From contig DBMN01000365.1 of NCBI GenBank assembly GCA_002298965.1, forward strand, positions 8,826 to 17,658: a DNA stretch of 8,833 nt. Reading direction: 5' to 3'. The notes beneath the pieces are model-generated. The model was not told the origin of the DNA. It did not search any database and was given only the letters and a program-made list of their open reading frames with translations. The position numbers were made by a program, and so were the translations under genes. How positions within the stretch are numbered: the stretch's first letter is position 1; each line of letters begins with the position of its first letter. This DNA is from Rhizobiales bacterium UBA697. GTDB taxonomy: Bacteria > Pseudomonadota > Alphaproteobacteria > Rhizobiales > Ancalomicrobiaceae. Shown in pieces: positions 1-6,162 of the stretch.

Positions 1-603
1 CATCGCCCCGAAGGCGAAGACGAAGAGGAACACCCGGTCGATGTCGACGCCGAGCGCCGAGACGATCGACGGGTGGGTCGATCCGGCGCGCAGCAGCATG
101 CCGGTCCGCGTCCGGGTGATCAGGAACCACAGGAGGAAGGCGACGGCGAGCCCCGAGCCGATGATCATCAAGCGCCAGACCGGATAGGCGAGGCCGGCCA
201 TCAGCTGCACCGAGCCGTCGAGCCCGGCCGGCAGGCGGAAGGGCAGGGGCGCCGCGCCGAAGATCGCCTTCACCGCATCGGTGACGACGAGGATGACGGC
301 GAAGGTGGCGAGCACCTGTTCGAGATGGTCGCGCCGTGTGAGGTGTCGGAAGAGCAGGATCTCGAACAGGAAGCCGAGCACCAGCGACCCGCCGAGGCCG
401 AGGACGAGGCCGAGGCCGAAATGCCCGGTCTTCGCCACGGCGACCGAGGTGAGGTAGGCGCCGAGCATGTACTGCACGCCGTGCGCCAGATTGACGAAGT
501 CCATCACGCCGAAGACCAGCGTCAGCCCGGCGGCGACCAGGAACAGGATCAGCCCGAACTGCAGCCCGTTGAGGATCTGGACGGCGAGAAGCGTGAAGGA
601 CAT
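1..603 (-). CDS. livH: Branched-chain amino acid-type ABC transporter permease LivH, partial (3' end beyond window)
   Basis: This is an inner-membrane permease of the HAAT (hydrophobic amino acid) ABC importer family. It pairs with a LivM partner, two ATPases and a periplasmic binding protein. The frame is open from ATG at 603 to the window edge, giving 201 residues of a protein usually near 290. The translation begins MSFTLLAVQILNGLQFG. It shows the family's N-terminal pattern: 'NGLQFGLILFLVAAGLTLVFG' continuing to 'VNLAHG' near residues 12-41, then 'YMLGAYL'. Further on is the 'TRTGMLLRAG' to 'ALGVDIDRVF' cytoplasmic-loop motif (about residues 164-193), where LivH proteins contact the ATPase. 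Several hydrophobic membrane segments are evident. The spacing to the binding-protein gene upstream is 208 bp, so both are probably co-transcribed. No clear Shine-Dalgarno sequence precedes the ATG, which is odd given the good sites on neighbouring genes. The substrate cannot be read from the sequence. Confidence 0.93.
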   Translation of the reverse strand, partial: MSFTLLAVQILNGLQFGLILFLVAAGLTLVFGVMDFVNLAHGVQYMLGAYLTSVAVAKTGHFGLGLVLGLGGSLVLGFLFEILLFRHLTRRDHLEQVLATFAVILVVTDAVKAIFGAAPLPFRLPAGLDGSVQLMAGLAYPVWRLMIIGSGLAVAFLLWFLITRTRTGMLLRAGSTHPSIVSALGVDIDRVFLFVFAFGAM

Positions 604-630
604 GGAAAGACGATCTGGTGGGGGCGTCGT

Positions 631-796
631 CTCCCTCCCCCCTCGCGGGGGAGGGTCGGGGAGGGGGTCGTGAAGGTTCGCGAGGGCATCCCGTTCGACG
701 GGCTCGGACGACGGCGCCCGATCCCTGCGTGCGGCAGCTACCCCCTCCGACCCGGCTTCGCCGGGCCACCTCCCCCGCGAGGGGGGAGGAGGGGGT
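631..796. repeat. Two inverted copies of a GC-rich palindromic repeat between the binding-protein and permease genes
   Basis: Copy A (631-668) and copy B (739-796) are reverse complements of one repeat unit. Each contains an inner palindrome of C-tract, TCGCG or CGCGA, then G-tract (632-654 and 769-789), followed by a GGGTCGG...AGGGGGT-type tail. Copy B additionally has a hairpin insert, CCCGGC-TTC-GCCGGG (752-766), that copy A lacks. Folded in RNA, each copy can form its own hairpin, or the two can pair into one long stem. Such short G/C-rich dispersed palindromes between genes are familiar in alphaproteobacterial genomes. In this spot the structure could protect the upstream binding-protein message from 3' decay, or reduce transcription into the permease gene. 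That role is inference. No open reading frame here is credible. Confidence 0.75.
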
Positions 797-811
797 GCCG
801 GGCGCGTCGCC

Positions 812-1981
812 TCACTTCAGCGGGCATTCCGCACCGTAGGTGTCGCCGGCCTTGTCGAAGACCTTGTCGACGATCTCGGTGGCGAACTTGCCGTCGGCGC
901 GCTTCACCGCCTTGACGACGTAGAAGTTCTGCTTCGGGAAGCCGTTGGGCTGGAAGGTGAAGGAGCCGCGGACCGACTTGAACGGGGCGGACGCCAGCGC
1001 CTTGCGGAAGGCTTGCCTGTCGGAGGTCTTGCCGCCGGTCGCCTTCAGCGCGCCGTCGATCAGCTTGGCGGCGTCATAGCCCTGCGCCGCGTAGAGCGAC
1101 GGCACGACGCCGTATTCCTTCTCGTAGGCGGCGACGAAGGCCTTGTTCTCGGGCGTGTCGAGGTTCGGCGCCCATTCGGCACCCGACAGCAGGCCGACGG
1201 CGGCGTCCTGGGTGGCGGGCAGCGTCGTCTCGTCGACGGTGAAGGCCGAGAGGAACGGCACCTTGCCCGAGAGGCCGGCCTGATTCCACTGCTTGACCAG
1301 GTTCACGCCCATGCCGCCCGGCATGAAGGTGAAGACGGCATCGGGCTGGGCAGCGGCGATCTTGGCGAGCTCGGCCGAGAAGTCGAGCTGGCCGAGCTGG
1401 GTGAAGATCTCGTCGACCACCTCGCCCTTGTAGGCGCGCTTGAAGCCGGCCATCGAATCCTTGCCCGCCTGATAGTTCGGCGTCATCAGGACGACCTTCT
1501 TGAAGCCCTTCGACTGGGCATAGGCGCCCATCGTCTCGTGGTTCTGGTCGTTCTGGTAGGAGGCGGCGAAGAAGAAGGGCGAGCACGCCTTGCCGGCGAG
1601 CGGCGAGGGGCCGGCATTGCCCGAGACGAGGAAGGTCTCGGCCTCGAACACCGGCTTGGCGACCGCCATCATCACGTTGGAGAAGACCACGCCGGCGACG
1701 ACGTCGACCTTGTCGCGATCGAGCAGCGCCTTGACCTTGGTGACGGCGACGTCGGGCTTCAGCTCGTCGTCGACGACGATGACCTCGGTCGGCTGACCGC
1801 CGAGCTTGCCGCCCAGTTCCTTGACCGCGAGCTGGAAGCCGTCGCGCATGTGGACGCCGAGCGCCGCCGACGGGCCGGAGAGCGTCGCCAGGAAGCCGAT
1901 CTTGATCGGGTCCGCGGCGGCGGGCGCCACCGAGGCGAGAAGGAGGGCGGCGGAGGCGGCGAGGGCGGCGTTGCGAACCAT
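812..1981 (-). CDS. ABC transporter periplasmic substrate-binding protein, LivK-like (Peripla_BP_6 type)
   Basis: Periplasmic type-I solute-binding protein that delivers ligand to the LivH/LivM permease encoded next to it. It is 389 residues long, the usual size. Residues 1-23 are a Sec signal peptide (basic start, hydrophobic core, AxA at 21-23), with cleavage predicted before DPIKIG. The mature protein opens with the family motif 'KIGFLATLSGPSAALG' (27-42) and continues with 'VIVVDDELKP' (67-76). The only mature cysteines, C133 and C386, could form a disulfide. ATG at 1981 is supported by AAGGA eight bases upstream and by the signal peptide placed directly after it. A likely promoter lies at 2072-2100. 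The family binds branched-chain amino acids, but many relatives bind aromatic acids, amides or other compounds, so the ligand is unknown. It is the first gene of the visible operon, followed by livH after a repeat-bearing gap. Confidence 0.94.
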   Translation of the reverse strand: MVRNAALAASAALLLASVAPAAADPIKIGFLATLSGPSAALGVHMRDGFQLAVKELGGKLGGQPTEVIVVDDELKPDVAVTKVKALLDRDKVDVVAGVVFSNVMMAVAKPVFEAETFLVSGNAGPSPLAGKACSPFFFAASYQNDQNHETMGAYAQSKGFKKVVLMTPNYQAGKDSMAGFKRAYKGEVVDEIFTQLGQLDFSAELAKIAAAQPDAVFTFMPGGMGVNLVKQWNQAGLSGKVPFLSAFTVDETTLPATQDAAVGLLSGAEWAPNLDTPENKAFVAAYEKEYGVVPSLYAAQGYDAAKLIDGALKATGGKTSDRQAFRKALASAPFKSVRGSFTFQPNGFPKQNFYVVKAVKRADGKFATEIVDKVFDKAGDTYGAECPLK

Positions 1982-2071
1982 CTCTTGTGTCCTTGGGCGA
2001 AGTGACGCGGTGGGCGGGCGGAAATCCCGATCGCGCCGACGGCGGGCGGCCGTCGGGGAACGATGTCCCCT

Positions 2072-2100
2072 TTATAGAAGGATCGCCGCCGCCTTGTCGC
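2072..2100 (-). promoter_or_regulatory. Putative sigma-70 type promoter of the liv operon
   Basis: On the minus strand, GCGACA (2100-2095, four of six matches to TTGACA) is followed after exactly 17 bases by CTATAA (2077-2072, close to the alphaproteobacterial CTATAT -10). This is the most AT-rich spot in a very GC-rich spacer. It would start transcription near 2065, giving a leader of about 85 nt before the ATG at 1981. The dyad GGGGA-N6-TCCCC (2055-2070) would overlap the start site and might be an operator. The promoter is assigned by pattern only. Confidence 0.45.
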
Positions 2101-2281
2101 CTGCGGCTTCCGTCGCGGTCGCGGGCCGGATGCCGAAATCGCGGGCAGGAGGGAGCCGCGTCGCGTCGAGCCTCCCGCCGTGCCGCGCCGGCGATGCCCG
2201 CGGCCTCCCGCCCCTCGGGCGGTCGTCGCCGTGCGCGGGATCGGGAGGTCGGAAGATTGTGTCGAACGGCCTTCGACCGCC

Positions 2282-2310
2282 TTGAAATGCACCGCCCGGT
2301 CGGGCATAGA
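2282..2310 (+). promoter_or_regulatory. Promoter of tRNA-Ser
   Basis: TTGAAA (2282-2287) and CATAGA (2305-2310) are separated by exactly 17 bases. Predicted initiation near 2317 lies only about three bases before the first base of the mature tRNA at 2320, a layout common for stable RNA genes. Confidence 0.55.
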
Positions 2311-2319
2311 GATCGCGCC

Positions 2320-2411
2320 GGAGACGTGGCCGAGAGGCTGAAGGCACTCGTTTGCTAAATGAGCGTACCCCCAAAAGGGTACCGAGGGTTCGAATCCCTC
2401 CGTCTCCGCCA
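2320..2411 (+). tRNA. tRNA-Ser (anticodon GCU)
   Basis: A complete class II tRNA that reads AGC/AGU serine codons. The acceptor stem GGAGACG (2320-2326) pairs with CGTCTCC (2401-2407), followed by discriminator G and an encoded CCA (2409-2411). The anticodon stem CTCGT/ATGAG (2347-2351, 2359-2363) holds the loop TTGCTAA, with anticodon GCT at 2354-2356. The long variable arm typical of serine tRNAs pairs GTACCC (2365-2370) with GGGTAC (2377-2382). The T stem GAGGG/CCCTC (2384-2388, 2396-2400) carries the loop TTCGAAT. All arms pair well, so the gene looks functional. No integrase or duplicated tRNA 3' end is seen nearby, so there is no sign of use as an integration site in this window. Confidence 0.97.
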
Positions 2412-2476
2412 CTTCACCTCCGATGTCCATCGGCCTCATCGTCGCGCCGCATTGTCCGGGCGTTTCTTGCCCGCGA

Positions 2477-3661
2477 TCAGGCGAGCGCCTGCTCGAGATC
2501 GGCGATCAGGTCGGCCGGATCCTCCAGGCCGACCGAGACGCGGAACGTGCCGGTCCCCGTGACGTCCCGATAGGCCTGCGCCGCCGCGCCCTCGAGATGG
2601 AACGAGGTGCGCAGGATGTCCTCGGTCGGAATGTGGAAGAGCAGGCTGCGCGTCTTGCCGAGCGAGACGGCATAGCTGAAGACCTTCACCCGCTCGGCGA
2701 TCTGGCGGGCCAGCGCCAGATCGTCGGCGGCGCGGAAGGCGAGCATGCCGGAGAAGTTCTTCATCTGGCGCCGGGCGATCTCCGCCTGCGGGTGATCGGG
2801 CGAGCCCGGCCACCAGGCGGCGGTGACCCGCGGATGGTCGCGCAGGAAGGCGACCACGGCGGCGGCGTTCTTCTCGTGCAGCGCCATGCGCGCCGGCAGG
2901 GTCTCGAGGCCGCGCAGGATCAGCCAGGCGGCGAAGGGCGAGAGCGTCGCGCCGAGGTGGATGCCGGCGAAGCGGCGCAGTTCCGCGATGGCGTCGCGCC
3001 GGCCGACCACCACGCCGCCGAGCGCGTCGCCGTGGCCGCAGGCGTATTTGGTCAGCGAATGGACGACGAAGTCGGCACCGAGGTCGAGCGGGCGGGTGGC
3101 GATCGGCGTCGCCATGGTCGAATCGACGCTGAGGGGTATGCCGCGCGGCCGGGTCAGCGCCGCGATGCCGGCGATGTCGGAGAGCCGCAGGATCGGATTG
3201 GCTGGCGTCTCGACATGGACGAGGCGCGTCTCCGGCCGGATCGCCGCCTCGACCGCCGCGAGATCCGAGGTATCGACCGCGGTGACGGCGATGCCCCAAC
3301 GCGGCAGGATCTCGTGGGCGAGTTCGGCGACGCCGGCATAGGAGACGTCGGAGAGGACGAGATGGTCCCCCGCCTTCAAGAGGTTGAGGAAGAGGCCGCT
3401 CACCGCCGCCATGCCCGATCCGAAGACCAGCGCGGCCTCGCCACCGTCGAGCGCGGCGAGCCGGTTTTCCAGGAGTTCGGTCGTCGGATTGCTCCAGCGG
3501 GCATAGAAATGCGGCGCCGCGGTCGTCAGATCGGCGGCCGAGAAGCCGACGGCATCGGGATGGGCGTGAAAGCTCGTCGCCGGCACCAGCGGGCTCAGCA
3601 CCGCCTCTCCGGTCACGGCTGCGGCGGCGCCGGCGTGAATGGCTTTCGTCGAAACATCCAT
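2477..3661 (-). CDS. PLP-dependent Cys/Met metabolism enzyme (cystathionine gamma-synthase/beta-lyase family)
   Basis: Cytoplasmic fold-type I PLP enzyme of the trans-sulfuration family. Members interconvert or cleave cysteine, homocysteine, cystathionine and O-acyl-homoserine. Its 394 residues match the family length. Visible landmarks are Y53 and R55 in 'YARWSNPT' (phosphate contacts from the neighbouring subunit), 'GSGMAA' 81-86 (phosphate loop), Y108 (ring-stacking Tyr), 'ETPANP' 151-156, D180 (pyridine-N partner), 'SLTKY' with Schiff-base K205, and R374 in 'FRVSVGLE' (substrate carboxylate). At the position where methionine gamma-lyases carry Cys two residues after the stacking Tyr there is Gly, which argues against a gamma-lyase. 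ATG at 3661 is supported by GAGGAG seven bases upstream. It stands alone, converging on tRNA-Ser and separated from dctP by a terminator. Which reaction it performs (synthase, sulfhydrylase or lyase) cannot be settled here. Confidence 0.92.
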   Translation of the reverse strand: MDVSTKAIHAGAAAAVTGEAVLSPLVPATSFHAHPDAVGFSAADLTTAAPHFYARWSNPTTELLENRLAALDGGEAALVFGSGMAAVSGLFLNLLKAGDHLVLSDVSYAGVAELAHEILPRWGIAVTAVDTSDLAAVEAAIRPETRLVHVETPANPILRLSDIAGIAALTRPRGIPLSVDSTMATPIATRPLDLGADFVVHSLTKYACGHGDALGGVVVGRRDAIAELRRFAGIHLGATLSPFAAWLILRGLETLPARMALHEKNAAAVVAFLRDHPRVTAAWWPGSPDHPQAEIARRQMKNFSGMLAFRAADDLALARQIAERVKVFSYAVSLGKTRSLLFHIPTEDILRTSFHLEGAAAQAYRDVTGTGTFRVSVGLEDPADLIADLEQALA

Positions 3662-3791
3662 GATCTCGCTCCTCGGGTGGCGGCGCCGAGACTAACGCGA
3701 TCCCAGGGTGCCGGGCAGGAATGTCATCCGCATAAGCCGCGGCGGAGCGGAATGAAATACCGGAAGGGTGCGTCGAAAGAGCGTCCGAGCG

Positions 3792-3887
3792 TCAGCCGCG
3801 GCCGGACCGGATGTGGCGGAGGGCGGCGACGAGCGCGTCGATGTCCTCGCAGGTGTTCCGGATCCGAGACGCCTCGCCGAAACGCAC
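3792..3887 (-). pseudogene. Possible C-terminal remnant of a class V aminotransferase / cysteine desulfurase-like protein
   Basis: On the minus strand a frame ending in TGA at 3792 encodes a 31-residue tail: it starts VRFGEASRIR, continues NTCEDIDALVAALR and ends HIRSGRG. This resembles the last helix region of class V PLP enzymes (SufS, CsdA, kynureninase-like), where 'R-x-S/G...YNTxEE[VI]DxLVxxL' is the standard C-terminus. The rest of the protein is missing: the frame runs upstream without homology, through the hairpin 3885-3914, to the dctP stop codon, which happens to be in the same frame. GTG at 3887 could formally start it, but no ribosome-binding site or function is evident. The best reading is a deletion relic. 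A chance resemblance in GC-rich sequence is the alternative, since only about 20 residues carry the signal and the spacing before NT is two residues longer than in SufS. Confidence 0.4.
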
Positions 3888-3914
3888 GAAGGCCCGACGT
3901 GTCGGGCCTTCGTG
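3885..3914 (-). terminator. Strong hairpin, probable terminator of the dehydrogenase-dctP operon
   Basis: A perfect 14-bp inverted repeat, CACGAAGGCCCGAC (3885-3898) and GTCGGGCCTTCGTG (3901-3914), is separated by two bases. It begins about 70 bases after the dctP stop codon in the direction of transcription. The core AAGGCCCGAC...GTCGGGCCTT resembles terminators common in Rhizobiales. On the minus strand the stem is followed by CGTTTCGG, so the U-tract is poor. A bidirectional or factor-assisted terminator is possible. Confidence 0.65.
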
Positions 3915-3983
3915 TCCGATTGCCTCGCGAGGGAGCGCGTCGGCCGAGAATCTCCACCTCGCCGACGCGCCGTTCGACAGGCT

Positions 3984-5015
3984 TCAGCCGAGGCGGCCGG
4001 CGGCGGCTTCGAGGTGCCCCCAGGCTTCGGCGCCGTACTTCTCCTTCCAGTCCTTGTAGAAGGTCGTCTTGGCGAGGGCGTCGCGGAAGGGACCGCGGTC
4101 GACCTCGAAGAACTCGATACCCTTCGCCGTCAGGTCCTTGCGCAGGCTGTCGGAGAGCGAGGCGATGTCGGCGCGTTCGTCGGAGCCGGAGCGGTCGAGT
4201 TCACGCGTGATGATGGCCTTCACGTCGTCGGGCAGCGACGCCCAGACGCGGCGGTTGGCGAGCGGCAGGTAGCCGTCCCAGACGTGGCCGGTCAGCGAGC
4301 AGGACTTCTGCACCTCGTAGAGACGGGTCGAGGCGATGATCGCCAGCGGGTTCTCCTGCCCCTCGACGACCTTGGTCTGGAGCGAGGAGTAGAGCTCGTT
4401 GAAGTTGATCGGCGTCGCGCCGGCCTCGAGCGTCTTGAAGACCGAGGTCAGCATCGGCGCGGGCGGGACGCGGATGCGGAACCCCTTGAGGTCGTTCGGC
4501 GTCTTGATCTGACGGGTCGACGAGGTGATGTGGCGGAAGCCGTTGTCCCAGAACTTCGCGGGAGCCTGGATGCCGACCTTCGCGATCTCGTCGCGGATAT
4601 AGCCGCCGAGCTTGCCGTCCATCGCCTTCCAGACGGTCTGGTAGTCGGGGAAGGCGAAGCCGGTGTTGACGATGCCGGCGACGGGCACGAGCGTCGCGAG
4701 GATCGAGGCGGAGAGATTGAAGAACTCGACGCCGCCGTTGCGGACCTGGGCGAGGAGGTCGGTGTCGGAGCCGAGCTGGTTGGCCGGGAAGAGCCGCATG
4801 TCGACACGGCCGCCGGTCGCCTCGCGAATGCGGTCGAGCGCCTCCTGGGCCCGCACGTTGACCGGATGGGTCGGATCCTGGCCGGTCGCGTATTTGAAGG
4901 AGAATTCGGCGGCATCGCCCCGCCGGGTCAGGATCGTGATCATCGGCAGGGCCGCGCCCGCCGCGAGGAGCGAGCGGCGCGTGAGGCCGGACTTCCGATC
5001 GATTGCGTTCTTCAT
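3984..5015 (-). CDS. dctP: TRAP transporter substrate-binding protein, DctP family
   Basis: Periplasmic binding protein of a tripartite ATP-independent (TRAP) importer, which moves organic acids or sugar acids using an ion gradient. It has 343 residues, normal for the family. The N-terminus has a twin-arginine signal: 'TRRSLLAAGAALP' at 12-24 and probable cleavage after 'GDAA' near residue 36, so it is likely exported folded by Tat. Family motifs are clear: 'LGSDTDLLAQVRNGGVEF' (81-98), the ligand-carboxylate arginine in 'GFRIRVP' (R182), and 'INFNELYSSLQTKVVEGQENP' (203-223). ATG at 5015 follows AGGGAG at a seven-base gap. An in-frame upstream start is excluded because the overlapping ATG at 5020 hits a stop immediately. 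It lies 68 bp after the dehydrogenase gene, apparently in one operon. No dctQ or dctM follows: a terminator comes instead, so its membrane partner must be encoded elsewhere. Confidence 0.95.
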   Translation of the reverse strand: MKNAIDRKSGLTRRSLLAAGAALPMITILTRRGDAAEFSFKYATGQDPTHPVNVRAQEALDRIREATGGRVDMRLFPANQLGSDTDLLAQVRNGGVEFFNLSASILATLVPVAGIVNTGFAFPDYQTVWKAMDGKLGGYIRDEIAKVGIQAPAKFWDNGFRHITSSTRQIKTPNDLKGFRIRVPPAPMLTSVFKTLEAGATPINFNELYSSLQTKVVEGQENPLAIIASTRLYEVQKSCSLTGHVWDGYLPLANRRVWASLPDDVKAIITRELDRSGSDERADIASLSDSLRKDLTAKGIEFFEVDRGPFRDALAKTTFYKDWKEKYGAEAWGHLEAAAGRLG

Positions 5016-5032
5016 GCCATGTCTCCCTGATC

Positions 5033-5047
5033 GGCGGGTTTCCCGCC
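5033..5047 (-). promoter_or_regulatory. Intercistronic hairpin just upstream of the dctP ribosome-binding site
   Basis: GGCGGG (5033-5038) and CCCGCC (5042-5047) form a perfect six-bp stem with a three-base loop. The structure ends five bases before the dctP Shine-Dalgarno AGGGAG (5023-5028) on the minus strand. A stable stem between a cytoplasmic enzyme and a binding protein needed in larger amounts could stabilise the processed dctP message. This role is inferred only from position. Confidence 0.4.
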
Positions 5048-5083
5048 CTTTCGTTCTCTGCGAGGGGTATGCGGTGTTCCCGT

Positions 5084-5962
5084 TCAGACCGTGCCGCGCA
5101 GGCTGCGGTAGGCGCGGATGACCTGGCTGTCGTCGGCGGTGCCCATGCCCCGTCCTCCGACCGAGAGGAACATCTGATGCGCCAGCGCCGCCATCGGCAG
5201 GGCCGCCTTGGCGTCTCGTCCCGCTTCGAGGACGATGCCGAGATCCTTGATGAAGATGTCGACGGCGCTGGTGACGCCGGGTTCCGCCTCGAGCATGCGC
5301 GGACCGCGATCGCGCAGCATCCAGCTCGAGGCCGCCGAACCGGAGACGATGTCGAGCATCTGCTCCATCTCCAGTCCGAGCTTCTCGGCCAGCGACAGCG
5401 CTTCGGCCGCCACCGCCAGATGGGTGCCGCAGAGCAGTTGGTTCACCGCCTTGGCGGTCGCGCCCTGGCCGGGCTTCGCACCGACGCGGACGATCTTCGA
5501 GCCCATCGCCGACAGGACCGGGCGCACCGCGTCGAGATCGGCGTCGGCGCCGGCCGCCATGATCGTCAGCGTTCCGGCCGTGGCGCCGACGACGCCGCCG
5601 GACACCGGCGCGTCGACCAGACGGCGTCCGGCATCGAGGATCCGCCGGGCGAGGTCGACCACCGCGCTCGGCGGGCAGGTCGACATCAGGACGACGATGC
5701 CGTCCGGTGCCATCCGGGCGAGCGCGCCCTGATCGAACAACACCGATCGGGCCTGCGTCGCGTCGACCACCATCAGCACGGCGATCGAGGCACCGTCGAA
5801 GGTCTCGGCGAGGCTCGCGGCCGGAAGGCCGCCGTCGGCCTCCAGCGCCGCGCGCGCCTCCGGCCTCAGGTCGAAGCCGCGCACCGCGACGCCTGCCTTC
5901 ACCAGATTTCGAGCCATCGGCAGCCCCATCGAGCCCAAGCCGACGAATGCCGTTGCGGACAT
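5084..5962 (-). CDS. NAD(P)-dependent beta-hydroxyacid dehydrogenase (3-hydroxyisobutyrate / L-threonate dehydrogenase-like)
   Basis: Cytoplasmic oxidoreductase that oxidises the hydroxyl of a small hydroxy or sugar acid. With the start at 5962 it has 292 residues, the family norm. The Rossmann motif 'FVGLGSMGLPMARNL' (6-20) is followed by D31 after the second strand, which suggests NAD. Next come the substrate loop 'DAPVSGG' (117-123), the catalytic lysine K171 in 'GQGATAKAVNQLL', and the C-terminal 'IKDLG' (238-242). The stretches 'SSWMLRDR' (212-219) and 'MGTADDSQVIRAY' (273-285) recall L-threonate dehydrogenase (LtnD) more than valine-pathway enzymes, though I judge this from memory. A longer frame reaches 6136, but ATG at 5962 has AGGAG seven bases upstream and begins directly at the Rossmann fold. 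It is the first gene of the operon with dctP and is divergent from the LysR gene. 2-Hydroxy-3-oxopropionate reductase remains an alternative. Confidence 0.93.
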   Translation of the reverse strand: MSATAFVGLGSMGLPMARNLVKAGVAVRGFDLRPEARAALEADGGLPAASLAETFDGASIAVLMVVDATQARSVLFDQGALARMAPDGIVVLMSTCPPSAVVDLARRILDAGRRLVDAPVSGGVVGATAGTLTIMAAGADADLDAVRPVLSAMGSKIVRVGAKPGQGATAKAVNQLLCGTHLAVAAEALSLAEKLGLEMEQMLDIVSGSAASSWMLRDRGPRMLEAEPGVTSAVDIFIKDLGIVLEAGRDAKAALPMAALAHQMFLSVGGRGMGTADDSQVIRAYRSLRGTV

Positions 5963-6032
5963 GCGTGTTCTCCTGCCTTCGGGACGGCGACGGCTGCGTC
6001 CGTCGCGATCCTCGTCGTGTTTCGAAACGCGT

Positions 6033-6079
6033 CGGACACCCCTCCCGCGGCGACGCGGGTCGTCGTCGGCGGGTGTCCG
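6033..6079. promoter_or_regulatory. Nested inverted repeat in the leader of the dehydrogenase operon
   Basis: The outer arms CGGACACCC (6033-6041) and GGGTGTCCG (6071-6079) are perfect nine-base complements. Inside them a second hairpin, CCCGCG-GCGA-CGCGGG (6044-6059), fits exactly. The element lies 70-117 bases upstream of the dehydrogenase ATG. It could be a structured 5' leader or an operator, and the sequence does not decide which. Confidence 0.4.
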
Positions 6080-6162
6080 GGACGGGTCGCCATGCGTCGT
6101 CGTCGCGATCCGGACTCGCACCGGGATCGGCCGCAAAGCATGAACAGAATTACTTTTCGATA

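Larger units (their letters stand above)
1982..2319. other. Intergenic region between the liv operon and tRNA-Ser (no gene seen)
   Basis: This 338 bp spacer separates divergent transcription units. It holds the putative minus-strand liv promoter (2072-2100) and an inverted repeat GGGGA-N6-TCCCC (2055-2070) just downstream of it, about where transcription should begin, which could be an operator. It also holds a small hairpin GTCGAA-CGGCC-TTCGAC (2261-2277) and the plus-strand tRNA promoter (2282-2310). The short open frames across it have arginine- and proline-rich compositions typical of chance frames in GC-rich DNA, and none shows a recognisable domain. Confidence 0.6.
3662..3983. other. 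Intergenic region between dctP and the PLP enzyme gene
   Basis: This 322 bp spacer contains a strong hairpin (3885-3914), probably the terminator of the dctP operon, and an apparent aminotransferase C-terminal remnant (3792-3887). Between the remnant and the PLP enzyme ATG (3662-3791) the promoter of that enzyme should lie, but I found no convincing -35/-10 pair. I also see no recognisable SAM riboswitch. Confidence 0.5.

Noticed and set aside
631..796. CRISPR-like repeats between the liv genes
   Set aside because: There are only two copies, in opposite orientation and with unequal length, so this is a palindromic dispersed repeat and not an array.
2457..2473. CGGGC-N7-GCCCG hairpin after the PLP enzyme stop codon as a terminator
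   Set aside because: The stem is only five bp with no U-tract on either strand. It is too weak to call, although some terminator between the converging tRNA and enzyme gene is expected.
2320..2476. tRNA-Ser 3' end as an integration site of a genomic island
   Set aside because: No integrase, no direct repeat of the tRNA 3' end and no foreign-looking genes are visible on either side.
2423..4210. 595-codon open frame on the plus strand
   Set aside because: It runs antisense across the clearly recognisable PLP enzyme gene. Its composition (Arg, Gly, Asp, Ala rich, no domain) is typical of the shadow of a GC-rich gene.
5963..6136. N-terminal extension of the dehydrogenase to a start at 6136
   Set aside because: The extra residues are arginine-rich without homology, while ATG 5962 has a good Shine-Dalgarno and begins exactly at the Rossmann fold.
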